From Phoronis australis (taxonomy: Eukaryota; Phoronida; Phoronidae): 38,231 nucleotides of DNA. This document shows, one piece after another, positions 1 through 10,944 of this stretch. Position numbers and translations under genes: made by a program. The notes below the pieces were generated by a model, which was not told the origin of the DNA, searched no databases, and was given only the letters and a program-made list of their open reading frames with translations. Numbering within the stretch: position 1 is the first letter of the stretch; each line of letters opens with the position of its first letter. The stretch is taken from NCBI GenBank assembly GCA_002633005.1, contig NMRA01000367.1, forward strand, positions 222,415-260,645, given 5' to 3'.

Positions 1-304
1 AAAAACAGAAGCTGCTGGTAAGATGGGAATTTTAATAGAAGCCTTAGTGAATCACTCAGAAACTCGCAATACTCTCTTTGTCAAACCTTATGTTAAGACG
101 ATTTCCAAAGCAATCCCCGGTCATTATTGCCAACACGAATAACGGATTTGGTCTTTTGGGCATTTTAAGACTATTTTAAATACGACAAATTTGTTAAGAA
201 TCGATGGCACAAAACGTGTAATAAGCATTACAAAAAGAAGTAGGTTTCGCGCGCAAACGCTGTGGACCATAAACAAGTAGGTCTCTTAGTATGAGATTAG
301 TAGG

Positions 305-380
305 TGAATCGTGGTGGTGTAGTGGTAACGCACGCGCGCTCTGTGGGCAAGGTCGTGAGTTCGAGTCTTTGGTACGCTCA
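305..380 (+). repeat. tRNA-derived SINE head (A and B box)
   Basis: The segment carries an A-box-like GTGGTGTAGTGGTAACG (314-330) and, about 40 bases on, a B-box-like GAGTTCGAGTC. This is the internal polymerase III promoter layout of tRNA genes. The T-arm does not pair well and no clean acceptor stem closes it, so a SINE head or tRNA relic is more likely than a working tRNA. The same A-box core occurs in a minus-strand unit near 37100. Confidence 0.55.
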
Positions 381-484
381 GTTTTTCCTGTTTGACACGA
401 TCTCCGTGTTTTTTTTTTGCCTTTTTTTCTTGGTTAATACTTCAGGAATCAAGGAAAATACTTGATTTTTCGAGGTCAAAACGG

Positions 485-633
485 AAAAATTTCCTGGGCG
501 GGAGGGGGGCAAACCCGACCTCCCCCCATTTGGTGCTATGCGCATCTACATTCGTGGTTCAGTTTGCGCAAATGTTTACAGCCGGACAAAATGTTGGGCC
601 CCCCCCTTGTGATATCCTAGATCCGCCACTGTA
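485..633 (-). mobile_element. Transposable-element fragment ending CTAGATCCGCCACTG
   Basis: A C-tract and the terminus CTAGATCCGCCACTG (619-633) match the end of the intact-looking element at 9293-9593 (CTAGATCTGCCACTG). Read on the minus strand it begins CAGTGGCGGATCTAGGATA and runs into a G-tract. No matching second terminus was found, so it is a fragment or is fused to the SINE-like unit just upstream. Confidence 0.4.
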
Positions 634-3366
634 ATAACTTCATTTGGCAGGACTTTTTTCAAATTCATATGGGATAGTAAAAATTATAAAAATCAGTTGG
701 GCGACTATAGCGCAAACATTGTCTCAAGATATAACATGATTCAAGTACGTCCAGTTTTAACAGCTGTGCAAGCTACTTTCTAATTCGAGTTTATTTAACG
801 ACCATTACAACCATTGCATTTTGAGGATTTGTTCTACGAGGGTTGTACAGAAAAGCGTTTTTGGAAAGAAGTAATCAACTGTTTCGTGTAAATCACTGTT
901 TTGACTGGACATCATTAATTATCATCATTCATTATGGTTCAACAATAAAGTTCTTATTGGTAAGAAATGTAATTTTATAGAATATGGTACAGAAAAGAAA
1001 CTTTATCTAGTAGCGATCTTCTTAACAGCATTGGTAAATTTATGTTGCACCGTTAATTGTGCTTTGCGCTAAGTACGAATTTTCTTTTGCGATCTGTCTT
1101 TTTGCAGGCGTAGTAGACTCCATTTTTAGAATTTAGAAAGATTGAAGCATCATACTTTTGTAACTATCCACCCTCACCCTAATCCCATGTTTCCAGTGGC
1201 AAACATTAACAAATGCATTAAGCATTGCTTTTTGCCGTCAGCTAAATATACAGGCCCGTAGGAAGGAAAAAAATATTGGGGGGGGGGAGGCACAAACCAA
1301 TTTTACTTCGTCAACCTACCCTCTCGCTATCGTCAAAATAATGCTGAAATATTTATTTAATGTTTTTATTGTTGCGAGTATTTGGGTACACTCGTTCGAC
1401 ATGTGCACGGTCACCCCAATGGTAGCCTCGACAGCAGTGTTTTCCACATGTGGGAATTCTTTACAAACAACTCATAGTTACCATCTTCAAAAGAGATACC
1501 ATTTTTGTGATTTTATGGTAAACAGTAACATTATTTTATAACTAACCGTCGGAAATAGTAATTTTGTGTAATTAAAAAACAGCGGTCTTCACGTTCTTTA
1601 AACATCCTGACTCCCTTTCGATGGCGGTTCAAATTTTTGCACACTTTTTGGTTGTTTGGGTCGAATGTCTTGATACTGCTGTGCTGTGCACGAATGTTTT
1701 GTGTTTTTTTTGACAAATTTTGAATCACAACTTCCCTCGTGAATAGTTGGCAGTGTCGGATTTACATGTAACGAGGGACAAAGGGGCATTTCTCCGAACT
1801 GCTCCACCGAGAGAGGGTCCCGTCTGAAATGGGACACCTTAATTATGAAAAGCTAAACATCATTAAGTTTGGAAAAGAGTGACAGTTCACTCCGCCGTCG
1901 TGTGGTCACTGAGACGACGGTGCAGGAAGTGACTTTCTTCAACATGAAAGTTGGTTGCACGATTTAACAAAAAACAGGAAAATAGAGGTAATCGAGTTCA
2001 AAATTAGGTTCTCTCTCCGTGAGCATACCCTTAAGAATTTGTCAATAGAAATGTAAAAACTGTGGTCACTTGAATGTCATCAATGGCCACCTTCAGACGT
2101 GGGGCCCCTATATGTGAAAATATCTATATTTTCACGAAATGCGCAGCAATTGATAATATCTGTCAGGTCATCAATTTTTCTCAAATGATATACAATTCGA
2201 AAAACAAGCGACAATTGTCTCCGTTGTTCTTTGCCAGAGAGGGGCCTCTAGAAAATATGGTTTTGCAGTCGCAAAATTGACTTACTGAATTTAAAAATCC
2301 AGTAAATTAATACACTCCGCAAAAGCTTCACTTAACAAATTTTGTCGATTTTTCGAAATATATGCATGAATCATTACGTGCACGTTTCCAAGTGCATTTA
2401 GAGGACCTGTGCTGCGAAAGCGGAGACCCCACCAACAATGTCCTGGCCGGGCGTCCTCAAAAGGTAAACTATTCACCGACACAGAGTTGTTAAATGTTTT
2501 TTCTCTCATTTAGCAGTCTTTCTTTTCTCGACTGTCCCTGCCCCACGCGTATGTCGGTTGCCACGGTTTAACCCTGATGCCTGAAAATTTTTGGGGGTGC
2601 CCGTGCCCCCCCGCCCCCCACTTCCTACGGCCCTGATATAATATCTGGTCTAGTTTCCCCGGGAGGGGGGAGTCAATGATGTGGATAGTGGGGACGCCGC
2701 TGAGATGGATGTCACTTTTTAACTTTTGTGAGTGTGAATAGCGAATCCTTTTTCTTAATATGCTTTTTGTAAAAATCTGCTGTGTGGCTTGGGTTGGGTT
2801 CAATAACTGTCTCACGGCGACTAAAAAAATCACGTGCTTCTAGCGAGACGCTGGCGTTATTTAAACTCATTCATCAATGAACTTGAAGGTTTTTAGTCTA
2901 AGTTACACATTCACTCAAGAAGGGAAATTTTTTCTTCAAGTTGCTGTGTATGTTTGAAATCAGGCGTGCGTTCCGTAGACGTAATAATTTCGCAAAACAA
3001 TAAAATAAAGTGCGAGATTTCGCCATAAGCGAAGCAGGTGATCTCCCTTCCCGTTTCGCGAGATCCTTGTAAGGGATTTCAATCTTAGTTTCGTTTACCG
3101 TCATCAGAGGTCGTGACCGGACGGCACGTTCTTTTAAAAAAAAGCGGACGGAGCTTGTGATATGCGAGTGATCGACAGACCAGTGAACTGATTTTTGTAT
3201 TTTTATTACCAGTTAGTAGCTTATATGTTGTGTAGACATCTAAAAAAGAATTGGTGTTTGATTTAGCTGTGGACAAGTTAGAAATGGAACACAAAGTTTC
3301 ACGTGTCTGTTTACTAGGGGCATATATACTGATATAGCCAGGTATAGGCGGCTTGCTTGAATGTGC
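634..3366. other. Non-coding stretch with transposon debris
   Basis: No exon with convincing splice sites was found. Two G-tract pieces share the word CCGTAGGAAG, at about 1255-1290 on the plus strand and about 2590-2635 on the minus strand, and look like ends of one repeat family. A CpG-containing block at about 3010-3140 is open on the minus strand but has no recognisable product. Otherwise AT-rich sequence. Confidence 0.4.
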
Positions 3367-3523
3367 ATACTGTTGAAAAAACGTTAGGCCTTTAGTTATG
3401 AGTGCATAACAACGTAAAAGTAATTAATAGCAATTTCCCCAGTAACTAGCAGTTATGTGCATTTTCTCAGACACTTTACACATTTGCTGAAATGAGATTT
3501 AATTATTTTTATGAAACAGTTGT
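3367..3523 (+). repeat. 157-bp direct repeat, copy 1
   Basis: This copy is essentially identical to 3626-3782, at a spacing of 259 bp. It ends exactly at the single N (3524). Near-identity plus the N suggests an assembly overlap or unmerged alleles rather than an old duplication. Confidence 0.85.
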
Positions 3524-3524
3524 N
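3524..3524. other. Ambiguous base at repeat boundary
   Basis: A lone N sits at the junction between repeat copy 1 and the exon-bearing segment. It marks a probable contig join. Confidence 0.9.
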
Positions 3525-3570
3525 GAGAACTCCAAATTGGAACGCTAAGTCCCGCGTGGTTGCGCTGCAC

Positions 3571-3590
3571 GCGAAACAAGATGGCGGACG
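3571..3590 (+). promoter_or_regulatory. YY1-like motif over the start codon
   Basis: AAGATGGCGG overlaps the proposed initiator ATG at 3581, inside a short CpG-containing stretch (3547-3595). In vertebrates YY1 sites of the form AAnATGGCGGC often sit at the 5' ends of TATA-less genes and can include the start codon. The motif is visible here; binding is inferred. Confidence 0.4.
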
Positions 3591-3614
3591 AACTTTGGAG
3601 CCTGACGAAAATAG
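3581..3614 (+). CDS. Candidate first coding exon, unidentified gene 1
   Basis: The ATG has a good context (CAAGATGG). It opens a frame reading MADELWSLTKI plus one base, then a donor GTAACC at 3615, so the exon leaves in phase 1. The short peptide is not enough to name the gene. It is placed as exon 1 of the plus-strand gene because of the CpG-containing surroundings, the YY1-like motif and the lack of earlier plausible exons. It lies between two copies of the 157-bp repeat, so local assembly may be wrong. The next exon was not securely found: 3834-3906 has fair sites but needs phase 2. Confidence 0.4.
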
Positions 3615-3625
3615 GTAACCGGACG

Positions 3626-3782
3626 ATACTGTTGAAAAAACGTTAGGCCTTTAGTTATGAGTGCATAACAACGTAAAAGTAATTAATAGCAATTTCCCCA
3701 GTAACTAGCAGTTATGTGCATTTTCTCAGACACTTTACACATTTGCTGAAATGAGATTTAATTATTTTTATGAAACAGTTGT
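3626..3782 (+). repeat. 157-bp direct repeat, copy 2
   Basis: Copy of 3367-3523, starting 11 bases after the end of candidate exon 1. Exon 1 and its CpG-containing 5' flank are therefore the only unique sequence between the copies. Confidence 0.85.
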
Positions 3783-3833
3783 GTGAAGTGTAAGACCAAG
3801 TCTGCTGACTTCACCTTGTGAAACACACTCCAG

Positions 3834-3906
3834 GAGTCGTCATCTTCCTGAGTCCGCCACTTTCAGCAATTACTGTACAGTTAACCCTTACCAATTTTGG
3901 ACTAAT
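3834..3906 (+). CDS. Weak candidate exon
   Basis: An acceptor ACACTCCAG and a donor AATGTAATT bound 73 bases that are open if entered in phase 2, reading SRHLPESATFSNYC and onward to FWTN. Candidate exon 1 exits in phase 1, so the two cannot be joined directly. In phase 1 the same block is also open for 23 codons. Treat as unproven. Confidence 0.2.
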
Positions 3907-6051
3907 GTAATTGCCAAAATTGCATTTTTCCAAGGTCTTTTAATATTGTTAGTTCAATGTCCACAACTTTTCAAAATAATTTTGGTTGGTGAATATAGCA
4001 CTACGTAACTCAGATATGGTAATTGTTTTTAAAAAAATGAGAAAACAATGTGACTGGTCCCCCATATTGCGTCCTAAATTGGTGAGACTACTGTATACTG
4101 TGTGTGTGGGAATTATTCAGTTGCAGTCTGTTGTCGAGTTTTAGCACTCATTTCCTGGCGGGGTAACATTAAAATCTTGACATCAAAATCCGAAACTTTG
4201 CTTCTGTAACCAGACGTCCATATCTGCCTCCTTTCGACTATTCTTAACAACAAGTTATGGTAGGTGGCACAGAAGACAAAATAACATGATGTTGTACTTT
4301 TACAACCACCTTGTTCTGGTGTCAAACAGTTAACTTTCTTCATTGTCGTGTTTGCTATGTTCAGTCAGGTGTTCTTATCTTTTGTTTAAATTGAAATGAG
4401 TTACCTCTGAGAAACGTGTTCCATGCAAAACCAGGACTATTTTTAATTAAATATGTGTCTTAGTGAAGCCTCAGTTTGTGATGCAAACCCTGGGCTGCCT
4501 TCAGTCAGTACAGATGGTATTTATTCCAGGACTTGTCAGAGCTGGCCTCCTATTGGCTGTATATTGAGCTTCTGCTGAGTTAGACCAGTGTAGCACAGTG
4601 CAGTTGAACAGATCTACTGGAGGGCTGCAAGATTGCAACTGGATTATATCAACCTATTACAACTGAATGCAGTGAATGATCACTAGTGGCCAGGTAAGTG
4701 TAGAGTCTATTGGCGTGTAGTAAGGTCACTTTTAGTGGCCACTACTATCCTACAACATTTCATATCCACATATGTTTTTGCACTGACCAGTCCATGTACC
4801 CATTGCACATACTTCAGGGGCATCATTCCAATGTCGTACTTGAAATTTAGGTGGGCTGATCACATGTTTGCCAAATAAAAGTACTGAGAGATATTACGTG
4901 TACAAACCAACCAACTTGGAATAAAATCTTCCACAAGTTGGAGAGAAATTCGGCGCAGAGTAGCAGCCAGGACTTTTCGTAGATAAGCAGATGGGTGTGT
5001 ATTTGGAAAATGAAAATTTTCAGGTGCCTTAGTAACACCAAATAAATGCCCGGCTGTTTATTTGGAAAAGGCGAGCGTGTAAACGAAAAGCCATAGTTTT
5101 GCTAACTGAATTTTTTACTTAAAACTGTGTTTTTAAATTTGATGTTAATAAGTCAGCTTTAAGTGCTCCACAAAACTGAATTTATGACAAAAAGTTGACG
5201 CTGAGTGGGCTTTTAAGAGGAAAATTTCCAAATAAACGTCCCACTGTCTGGAGACTTGACAACACAAGTTGTAACACCAAATAAACACCATTCTCAACAG
5301 TTGCACACCTTAATACTGCTCATACATTCAACTGTCACTGCCATCTACAGTCAGGCTTACATGGCTAGATCCAATAAATACATGGGAAGAGGTCAGTGAG
5401 GCACAGGTTTTGTTGAGGGTTTTGGGATTTGTGTGTGGTCTTTCCTAATTTACTATTTCGACAATAGCATTGTTTTTTTTAGAAAGGACTTCTCTCCTTT
5501 CCACATTGTATTTATATATGTCCCTTTAAAGTTGTTGTGCTTTATCATAATTTCCTGTAACCTCCAATGTTATCCATGTGGAGCCAGGATTTATCCCCCT
5601 TGGCTGGTGCTCCACTGTTATCCATGTGGAGACCGGAGTTACCCCTCTTGGCTGGTATCCTCTGATTGACCACTAGACTCCATTCTCTTCAAATTAGTTT
5701 GGTATTCCAAACAACCTGTGGTAACAATGTCCAACATTTCATAACACTGTATCCCACTGCAGTGTTTTGATAAGTGTCTAATGGTTACTCCCTGTTTATT
5801 TAACACCCCTCACACTGTGTCTACCAGGCCAATGTAACTAATGGTGCTGTTTACACATATTTTGCCATCAAAATGTCATGGAGTGATTTATGCCTTGTTG
5901 CCATGTAACAGCAACTCTCCAGTCAGTGAAATTGTTCCTTTGTTTGGGTGAGAAACGGCATATTTTGGTAACTTCAGCGATTTGTAAGTTATAGTAAAAG
6001 GTAACTCCTGGTTGGATTTTTGATTGAAGTGGAAATGTTTTTAATTGAACT
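3907..6051. other. Probable intron 1 region with scattered splice-like sites
   Basis: Mostly AT-rich. A textbook donor CAGGTAAGT at 4691-4699 has no open exon in front of it; it could end a non-coding 5' exon or be chance. A block at 4530-4578 (acceptor TTATTCCAG, reading DLSELASYWLYIELLL) and one at 5483-5556 (acceptor after a T-run, donor GTAACC) are open between splice-like sites but do not connect in phase to other exons. A 48-bp two-copy repeat sits at about 5567-5661. Confidence 0.3.
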
Positions 6052-6110
6052 GAATAATGATCAGAATGATTTGATAAGCGGCGCTTATCAAACCATTCTG
6101 ATCATTATTC
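6052..6110. repeat. 59-bp near-perfect palindrome
   Basis: Arms 6052-6080 and 6082-6110 are reverse complements with one mismatch in 29 and a one-base centre. No tRNA, terminator or transposon context explains it. It could be a cruciform-prone site or the remnant of a fold-back element. Confidence 0.9.
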
Positions 6111-6838
6111 AAGGACACGGTGTCCTTGTTGCAGGTTTTTGTTAAAAATTATTTAGCATGCAACTCTTACAATAATTATGAAATCTAAGCCCAATGAGCC
6201 TATTCCTGCAGTATGTCTTGTACATGTTGTGTGCACGGGGGTCAAAGTTGATTTGAAGTTCAACATGTTAAAGCCTTATCTCTGTTGTACCCATCTAACA
6301 CAAGTGTTACCATGACAATAGTTTGAATGACATGCTGGTTATCCAAGATTACCATTATTTCTGCAGGCTTACTCTAACATGACGCCAGTTTTTTGAAGAA
6401 CCATTGAACATTACAGTCAGAGCAAGAAGATGATGTGCAAGTTGCACACTAATTCCTTATTCCTGTGATTACTTGGTCATATTAGTTATACAACTTATAG
6501 TGATGATATGAATATAAAGAAGGTTGAAAATTACCATATGGTGTTAGGGAATAAGGTGCATGATGCGGGCTATGTGAGCCCCCAAGGTGTGTCATTAGTG
6601 CGGAGGTCGCCTATTTGCAGAATTTTTGTTTTCACATTTACAAGTTTTCAATACATACAACTGCACTTTGTTTAGTGTAGATGATGTTCAAGTAGCACTG
6701 ACATTTAGTTCCTGCTGTACATTAGCATAGTTAGGAGCATGCAAATATATCTTTAAGCCGCTGTAATGATTGCAAACCATCGCCAGGGCCCTGTTGTCTA
6801 GCATGTTGTCCTGCTAGGGTAATTGTCACTCACTGTGT
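6111..6838. other. No gene seen
   Basis: AT-rich probable intron sequence with no supported exon or repeat. Confidence 0.4.
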
Positions 6839-7182
6839 ACTGAGTCTGTAGCTCTGTTGGGGTAGTTGCCACTCAGGGCCCTGTGTACTGGGTATGTAGC
6901 TCTGTTGGGGTAGCTGTCACTCAGTTCCCTGTATACTGAGTCTGTATCTCTGTTGGGGTAGTTGCCAATCAGTGCCCTGTGTACTGAGTCTGTAGCTCTG
7001 TTGGGGTAGTTGCCACTCAGAGCCCTGTGTACTGGGTCTGTAGCTCTGTTGGGGTATAGCTGTCACTCAGAGCCCTGTGTACTGAGTCTGTAGTTCTGTT
7101 GGGGTAGCTGTCACTCAGTGCCCTGTGTACTGAGTCTGTAGCTCTGTTGGGGTATAGCTGTCACTCAGCCCTGTATACTGAG
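6839..7182 (+). repeat. 48-bp minisatellite, about 7 copies
   Basis: Units begin at 6839, 6887, 6935, 6983, 7031, 7081 and 7129. The core is CTGTTGGGGTAG followed by TGCCACTCAG and CCCTGTGTACTG. Two units carry a TA insertion (GGGGTATAGCTG). Confidence 0.95.
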
Positions 7183-7641
7183 CCAGCACCATTGTTGATG
7201 GACTTGTTGGGATTCACCAGAGGGTAGATTAGGATCAGCAACAGTGATAAGTTGCAGACTTCTCAGTGCATACCACATGGGAGACTGGATGAATAAAGAC
7301 TAGTGGAGTGTTAGCCTGAAATGTTATTAGCTGATAATCTACTTTATGGATGGACATTAGCTACTGCCCTATTATGATTGATCCCTTTGGCCAGTGGCTT
7401 AAATTACCTCTCTGTTAGTTATTGAATTAGGAGAGGATTCACTCCTGTGGAACCTTGTATTGTTAGTAGTGCCATCCTGCTGTAGTCAGTGCTTTAGGTG
7501 TGCTTGTCTCAGGTGGGCTAAAGTGACATGCACATCAAGTGCACCACTTCACATGAACAGGCACTGATACAATGTAACAATATAGTAAAATATTACAGTT
7601 TTTACATTTTAGGGCTTTGTTACTTTGTGTTGCTTGGCCTA
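7183..7641. other. No gene seen
   Basis: Intronic-looking sequence without a supported exon. An acceptor-like TTTTTACATTTTAG at 7599-7612 is half of a 12-bp inverted repeat (7602-7613 with 7643-7654), which makes it a poor splice-site candidate. Confidence 0.35.
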
Positions 7642-7758
7642 TCCTAAAATGTAACAAGTTGTAATTGTTACAATTTACATGAATGCATGAACTCTTCCTC
7701 TCAGAGTACAAACAGAGGCCTTATAGGTCACATTTATCCTTGGAGGACAGACTAGTCT

Positions 7759-7839
7759 GTGCTCTACGTTCCAAACTGATGTGTTTTCCACAATTTCTTG
7801 ACGGGTCAAGAAATTGTCGGCGGAAAACACACAGAGCAC
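7759..7839. repeat. Imperfect fold-back (hairpin)
   Basis: CAATTTCTTGAC (7791-7802) pairs perfectly with 7805-7816 around a 2-base loop. GTGTTTTCC (7781-7789) pairs with 7822-7830, and GTGCTCT (7759-7765) with 7833-7839. The three nested stems suggest a fold-back element. The open frame across it (7683-7904) is probably incidental. Confidence 0.8.
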
Positions 7840-8489
7840 GATGTGCTACATTGAAAATATTGGAGTCCCTTTTGATTGTATTTGAGAAGCCTGTTTTGAA
7901 TTAGCAGCAAACATGATCGCAGACACCTTACACTTGTTTGCATGACTTTCCTGTTACCCCCTTCATTTGTCATATTCTTTGCCCTGTCCCACTGTGTATG
8001 TGTCCAGCTCATGCTCTGCGGAGGTATTACTGTGTCATTTTATTTCCACTTGAGAATGAAACAATTATGTTTTGAAATATCCTGTGTCTTTTAATCATGT
8101 CTCTTGGTCAGTTTCTTCACCAATGTTCTGTTGAGTGTAGAACTTTGTTCCAAGGATACGAATGGAACGGAATAAAGACTGTTAACGACAAGTGTCATGT
8201 ATTTAATAAATTTTGTTTATCGGAAAACAGAACTGAGCGAAAATGCGAATTTTTACTCAAAATTACTCTCTAAATGGGTCACTTTTTGTCTGAGCCCACT
8301 CTCTAAGTGGGTAGGTATCCAACTTTTTGGGCAGCACCACTCGTCCAAAAATACTCAGGTACCCCCGGTTGTGTCAGATACCACTTGTTTGTGATTTTGA
8401 TCATTTACTTTGTGATATGACTTGGTAAAACTTAACAACATTTCTTGCATGTGCATTATATGTAAAGTGTAACAGTTACATTGTCAAAG

Positions 8490-8592
8490 CACACCTCTTG
8501 TTTGAGCACAATCCATTACAGCCCTCATGTGTTGTGACTGCACACCTCTTGTTTGAGCACAATCCATTACAGTCTTCATGTGTCGTGACTGC
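8490..8592 (+). repeat. 51-bp direct repeat, 2 copies
   Basis: ACACCTCTTGTTTGAGCACA starts at 8491 and again at 8542; copies differ at a few bases. It ends about 50 bases before the acceptor of the exon at 8642. Confidence 0.9.
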
Positions 8593-8641
8593 AGGTATGG
8601 CCATAGTGTGCAACTCTTTCATTGTACATTTTGCTGTACAG

Positions 8642-8740
8642 AGAAATCCTACATTTAAATGGGTTGGCAAACTTCATTTTACCAAAAGACATAGCTTCAT
8701 AAAGCAGCTATCGCTACATCCTGGCTATCTGACAGTGTTG
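8642..8740 (+). CDS. Candidate internal exon, gene 1 (33 codons)
   Basis: A strong acceptor (ATTTTGCTGTACAG) and a good donor (TTGGTGAGA) bound exactly 33 codons, phase 0 to phase 0. It reads RNPTFKWVGKLHFTKRH and ends HPGYLTVL. The residues are mixed basic, aromatic and aliphatic, unlike the low-complexity peptides from the repeats around it. No domain was recognised. The frame stays open past the donor for 23 more codons, so frame alone does not prove the end. Confidence 0.5.
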
Positions 8741-9246
8741 GTGAGAGAACCATGTTGGTGTTTACAGCCAGATGCTCTAATAGTAGTGGGGGCAGTGAAG
8801 ATGTCCAACTAACCAAGATTATGGTGTAGTCTTCAATATCAGTCCTGTCTGTAATGTCATTTTGTCCACCAGCAGTTTTTCTAGTATTCGAGGAAAACAT
8901 TGGCGACCTTACATATATCTGAGATTGCTGTAGCTACTCATTCTTGTTTTGCGTTTGTATAAACACAATTTCCCACCAATTCTGTCTTTCATTACTGAGA
9001 AATCAATTTAGAGATCAAGCATTGGTATTGAACACTACTCCATGTTCCCATGTGATCCCAGTTGTCTTTGAACTGCCACCTTCAATTAAGTTAATCAAAA
9101 CTAGTGTCATAGCCTGTTTACATGTAGCTGTTACCTTAGTAACGTTGTCAAGGGTTGTTTAGAATATAAACTAATTCTTGTCTTGAAACTAAATCACATG
9201 TGAACAGTAAGACATGTTGCACATGTCTGAAGTTAGTTTTAACAAA

Positions 9247-9900
9247 GTGACTGTAACTCAACAGATACTGGTAGTTCAAGGTGACTTAACTCCATAGGCG
9301 GATTTAGGGGGGGCCCTGTTCCCCCCCTCCTTGGCTGCCGCAAGCAAAATGAACCAGCAAAACAGAGCGAAGCATGAGGAAATACTGACTTCAGGAGCTA
9401 GGACCAGTAGCGGGTGAGGGGGGAAAACACGTTCCCTTTTTTTTTAGTCCCGAACGATAGATTTCCCAAACAGAAGGTATACATCCTCGGCCCCCGCACC
9501 TTCCAGGCCGCCTGCGTGCACGTATAAACGCGCTTTGCCCAATTCCGTAAGGATGTCGGGGTCCTCCCTCATGGTATCCTAGATCTGCCACTGAACTCGA
9601 CAGATACTGGTAGTTCAAACTAACTGTAACTCAACAGGTATTGGTAGTTCAAATTGACTATAACTCAACAGATACTGGTAGTTCAAAGTGACTGTAACTC
9701 AACAGATATACTGGTACGGTAGTTCAAAGTGACTGTAACTCAACAGATACTGGTAGTTCAAAGTGACTAACTCAACTGATACTGGTAGTTCAAAGTGACT
9801 GTAACTCAACAGGTACTGGTAGTTCAAATTGACTGTAACTCAACAGATACTGGTAGTTCAAAGTGACTGTAACTCAACAGATACTGGTAGTTCTAAGTAT
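9247..9900 (+). repeat. 34-bp minisatellite, interrupted
   Basis: The unit is GTGACTGTAACTCAACAG plus ATACTGGTAGTTCAAA. One unit precedes and about nine follow the element at 9293-9593, with small length variation between units. Confidence 0.9.
9293..9593. mobile_element. Non-autonomous TIR element nested in the minisatellite
   Basis: The ends CATAGGCGGATTTAGG and (reverse complement) CAGTGGCAGATCTAGG match at 12 of 16 positions. AACTC flanks both sides (9288-9292 and 9594-9598) and restores a repeat unit when one copy is removed, consistent with a 5-bp target-site duplication. No coding capacity. A related terminus lies at 619-633. Confidence 0.65.
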
Positions 9901-10157
9901 CTTGCAATAGTTTTATCTTAGTTGTCAAGCTGGTAAAGACATGTACAGGGTATATGGGTCAGGTTCAGTCATCCATCAGTTAACATACAACTGCTAAAAT
10001 AGATTCATTTAGCACCACTACCTTTCAAGCATTCTGCTGCCTACTTGATTTAGTTCAAAAGATTACGATTTGTTTTGAATTAACCGTGTGGAATATTATA
10101 TATTGTTGATTGCTCGTGTAGAAAAATGTTGCAATACTTTCATTTGATTACTTCTAG

Positions 10158-10437
10158 AACATGTGCGCATCCAGGGTAGGCTCGGGGCTTGAACAAGCTC
10201 CCCTGCAATGTGGCGACTTTGGCAAAAAGATCTGCTTCAATGAAACAAAAAGTCCAAGCAAACGAGACAAAAGTCTACAAAGTCCACAGGAATTCGCCGT
10301 GGAAGCATAATTTGTAGGCCTGAACCTAGTGGACCCGTTTCATTTCATTTTTTTAGTCCTCGATGATTTTTTCAGTCAAAGGTCCTGATGTACTGAAAAA
10401 TTCGAGCCCCCCTATATTTTAGGCTGGATGTGTGCAT
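10158..10437. mobile_element. Probable TIR element
   Basis: The left end ACATGTGCGCATCCAG and the right end (reverse complement CACATGCACACATCCAG) form imperfect terminal inverted repeats. Both run inward into a G- or C-tract with GGCTCG or CGAGCC. The inside is CpG-richer than the flanks and has no open frame of note. Confidence 0.5.
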
Positions 10438-10489
10438 GTGGAATATGATATTACTGTGTGGTCAGGTGTGAGTAGTTCTGCTGATGCTG

Positions 10490-10730
10490 GTTCAGATGGT
10501 GATACAGATGGTGGTACAGATGGTGGTATAGATGGTGGTAGATACAGATAGTGGTTCAGATAGTAGAACAGATGGTGGTAGATACAGATAGTGGTTCAGA
10601 TGGTAGTACAGATGGTGGTAGATACAGATAGTGGTTCAGATGGTGGTACAGCTGCTGGTTCAAATTGTGGTACAGATGGTGGTACAGATGGTGGTACAGA
10701 TGGTGGTACAGCTGCTGGTTCAGATGGTAT
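10490..10730 (+). repeat. 15-bp GATGGTGGTACA-type minisatellite
   Basis: Units of about 15 bases (GATGGTGGTACAGAT) with a longer mixed unit containing GGTAGATACAGATAGTGG in the middle. Because 15 is a multiple of three, the array gives a G/T/D-rich open frame at 10591-10800 that should not be read as a gene. Confidence 0.9.
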
Positions 10731-10944
10731 GATGCTGGTACAGTGCGGAGATGGGACAGTTGTTAATGACACCAATTATCAACTCTTGAGCCGACATTGA
10801 AGACAATATTATCTAGTACTAGACTAAACATCAATTGATCTCTTTAAAACTCTGCCAGCTGTTCCCTCTTCACAAACCCAGAACAACACTTAAGGACAGC
10901 CATAAAATGTCCACCTCCTGCTAAAGGCTTTTATATAATGTTTG

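Noticed and set aside
4691-4699. Consensus donor CAGGTAAGT
   Set aside because: All three frames before it contain stops right up to the site, so it does not end a coding exon; a non-coding 5' exon cannot be excluded.
8097-8273. 58-codon plus-strand frame (GQFLHQCSVECRTLFQGYEW)
   Set aside because: It looks coding-like and follows an acceptor-like TCTCTTGGTCAG, but no acceptable donor gives phase 0 for the exon at 8642, and its end overlaps a short repeated word (ACTCTCTAA).
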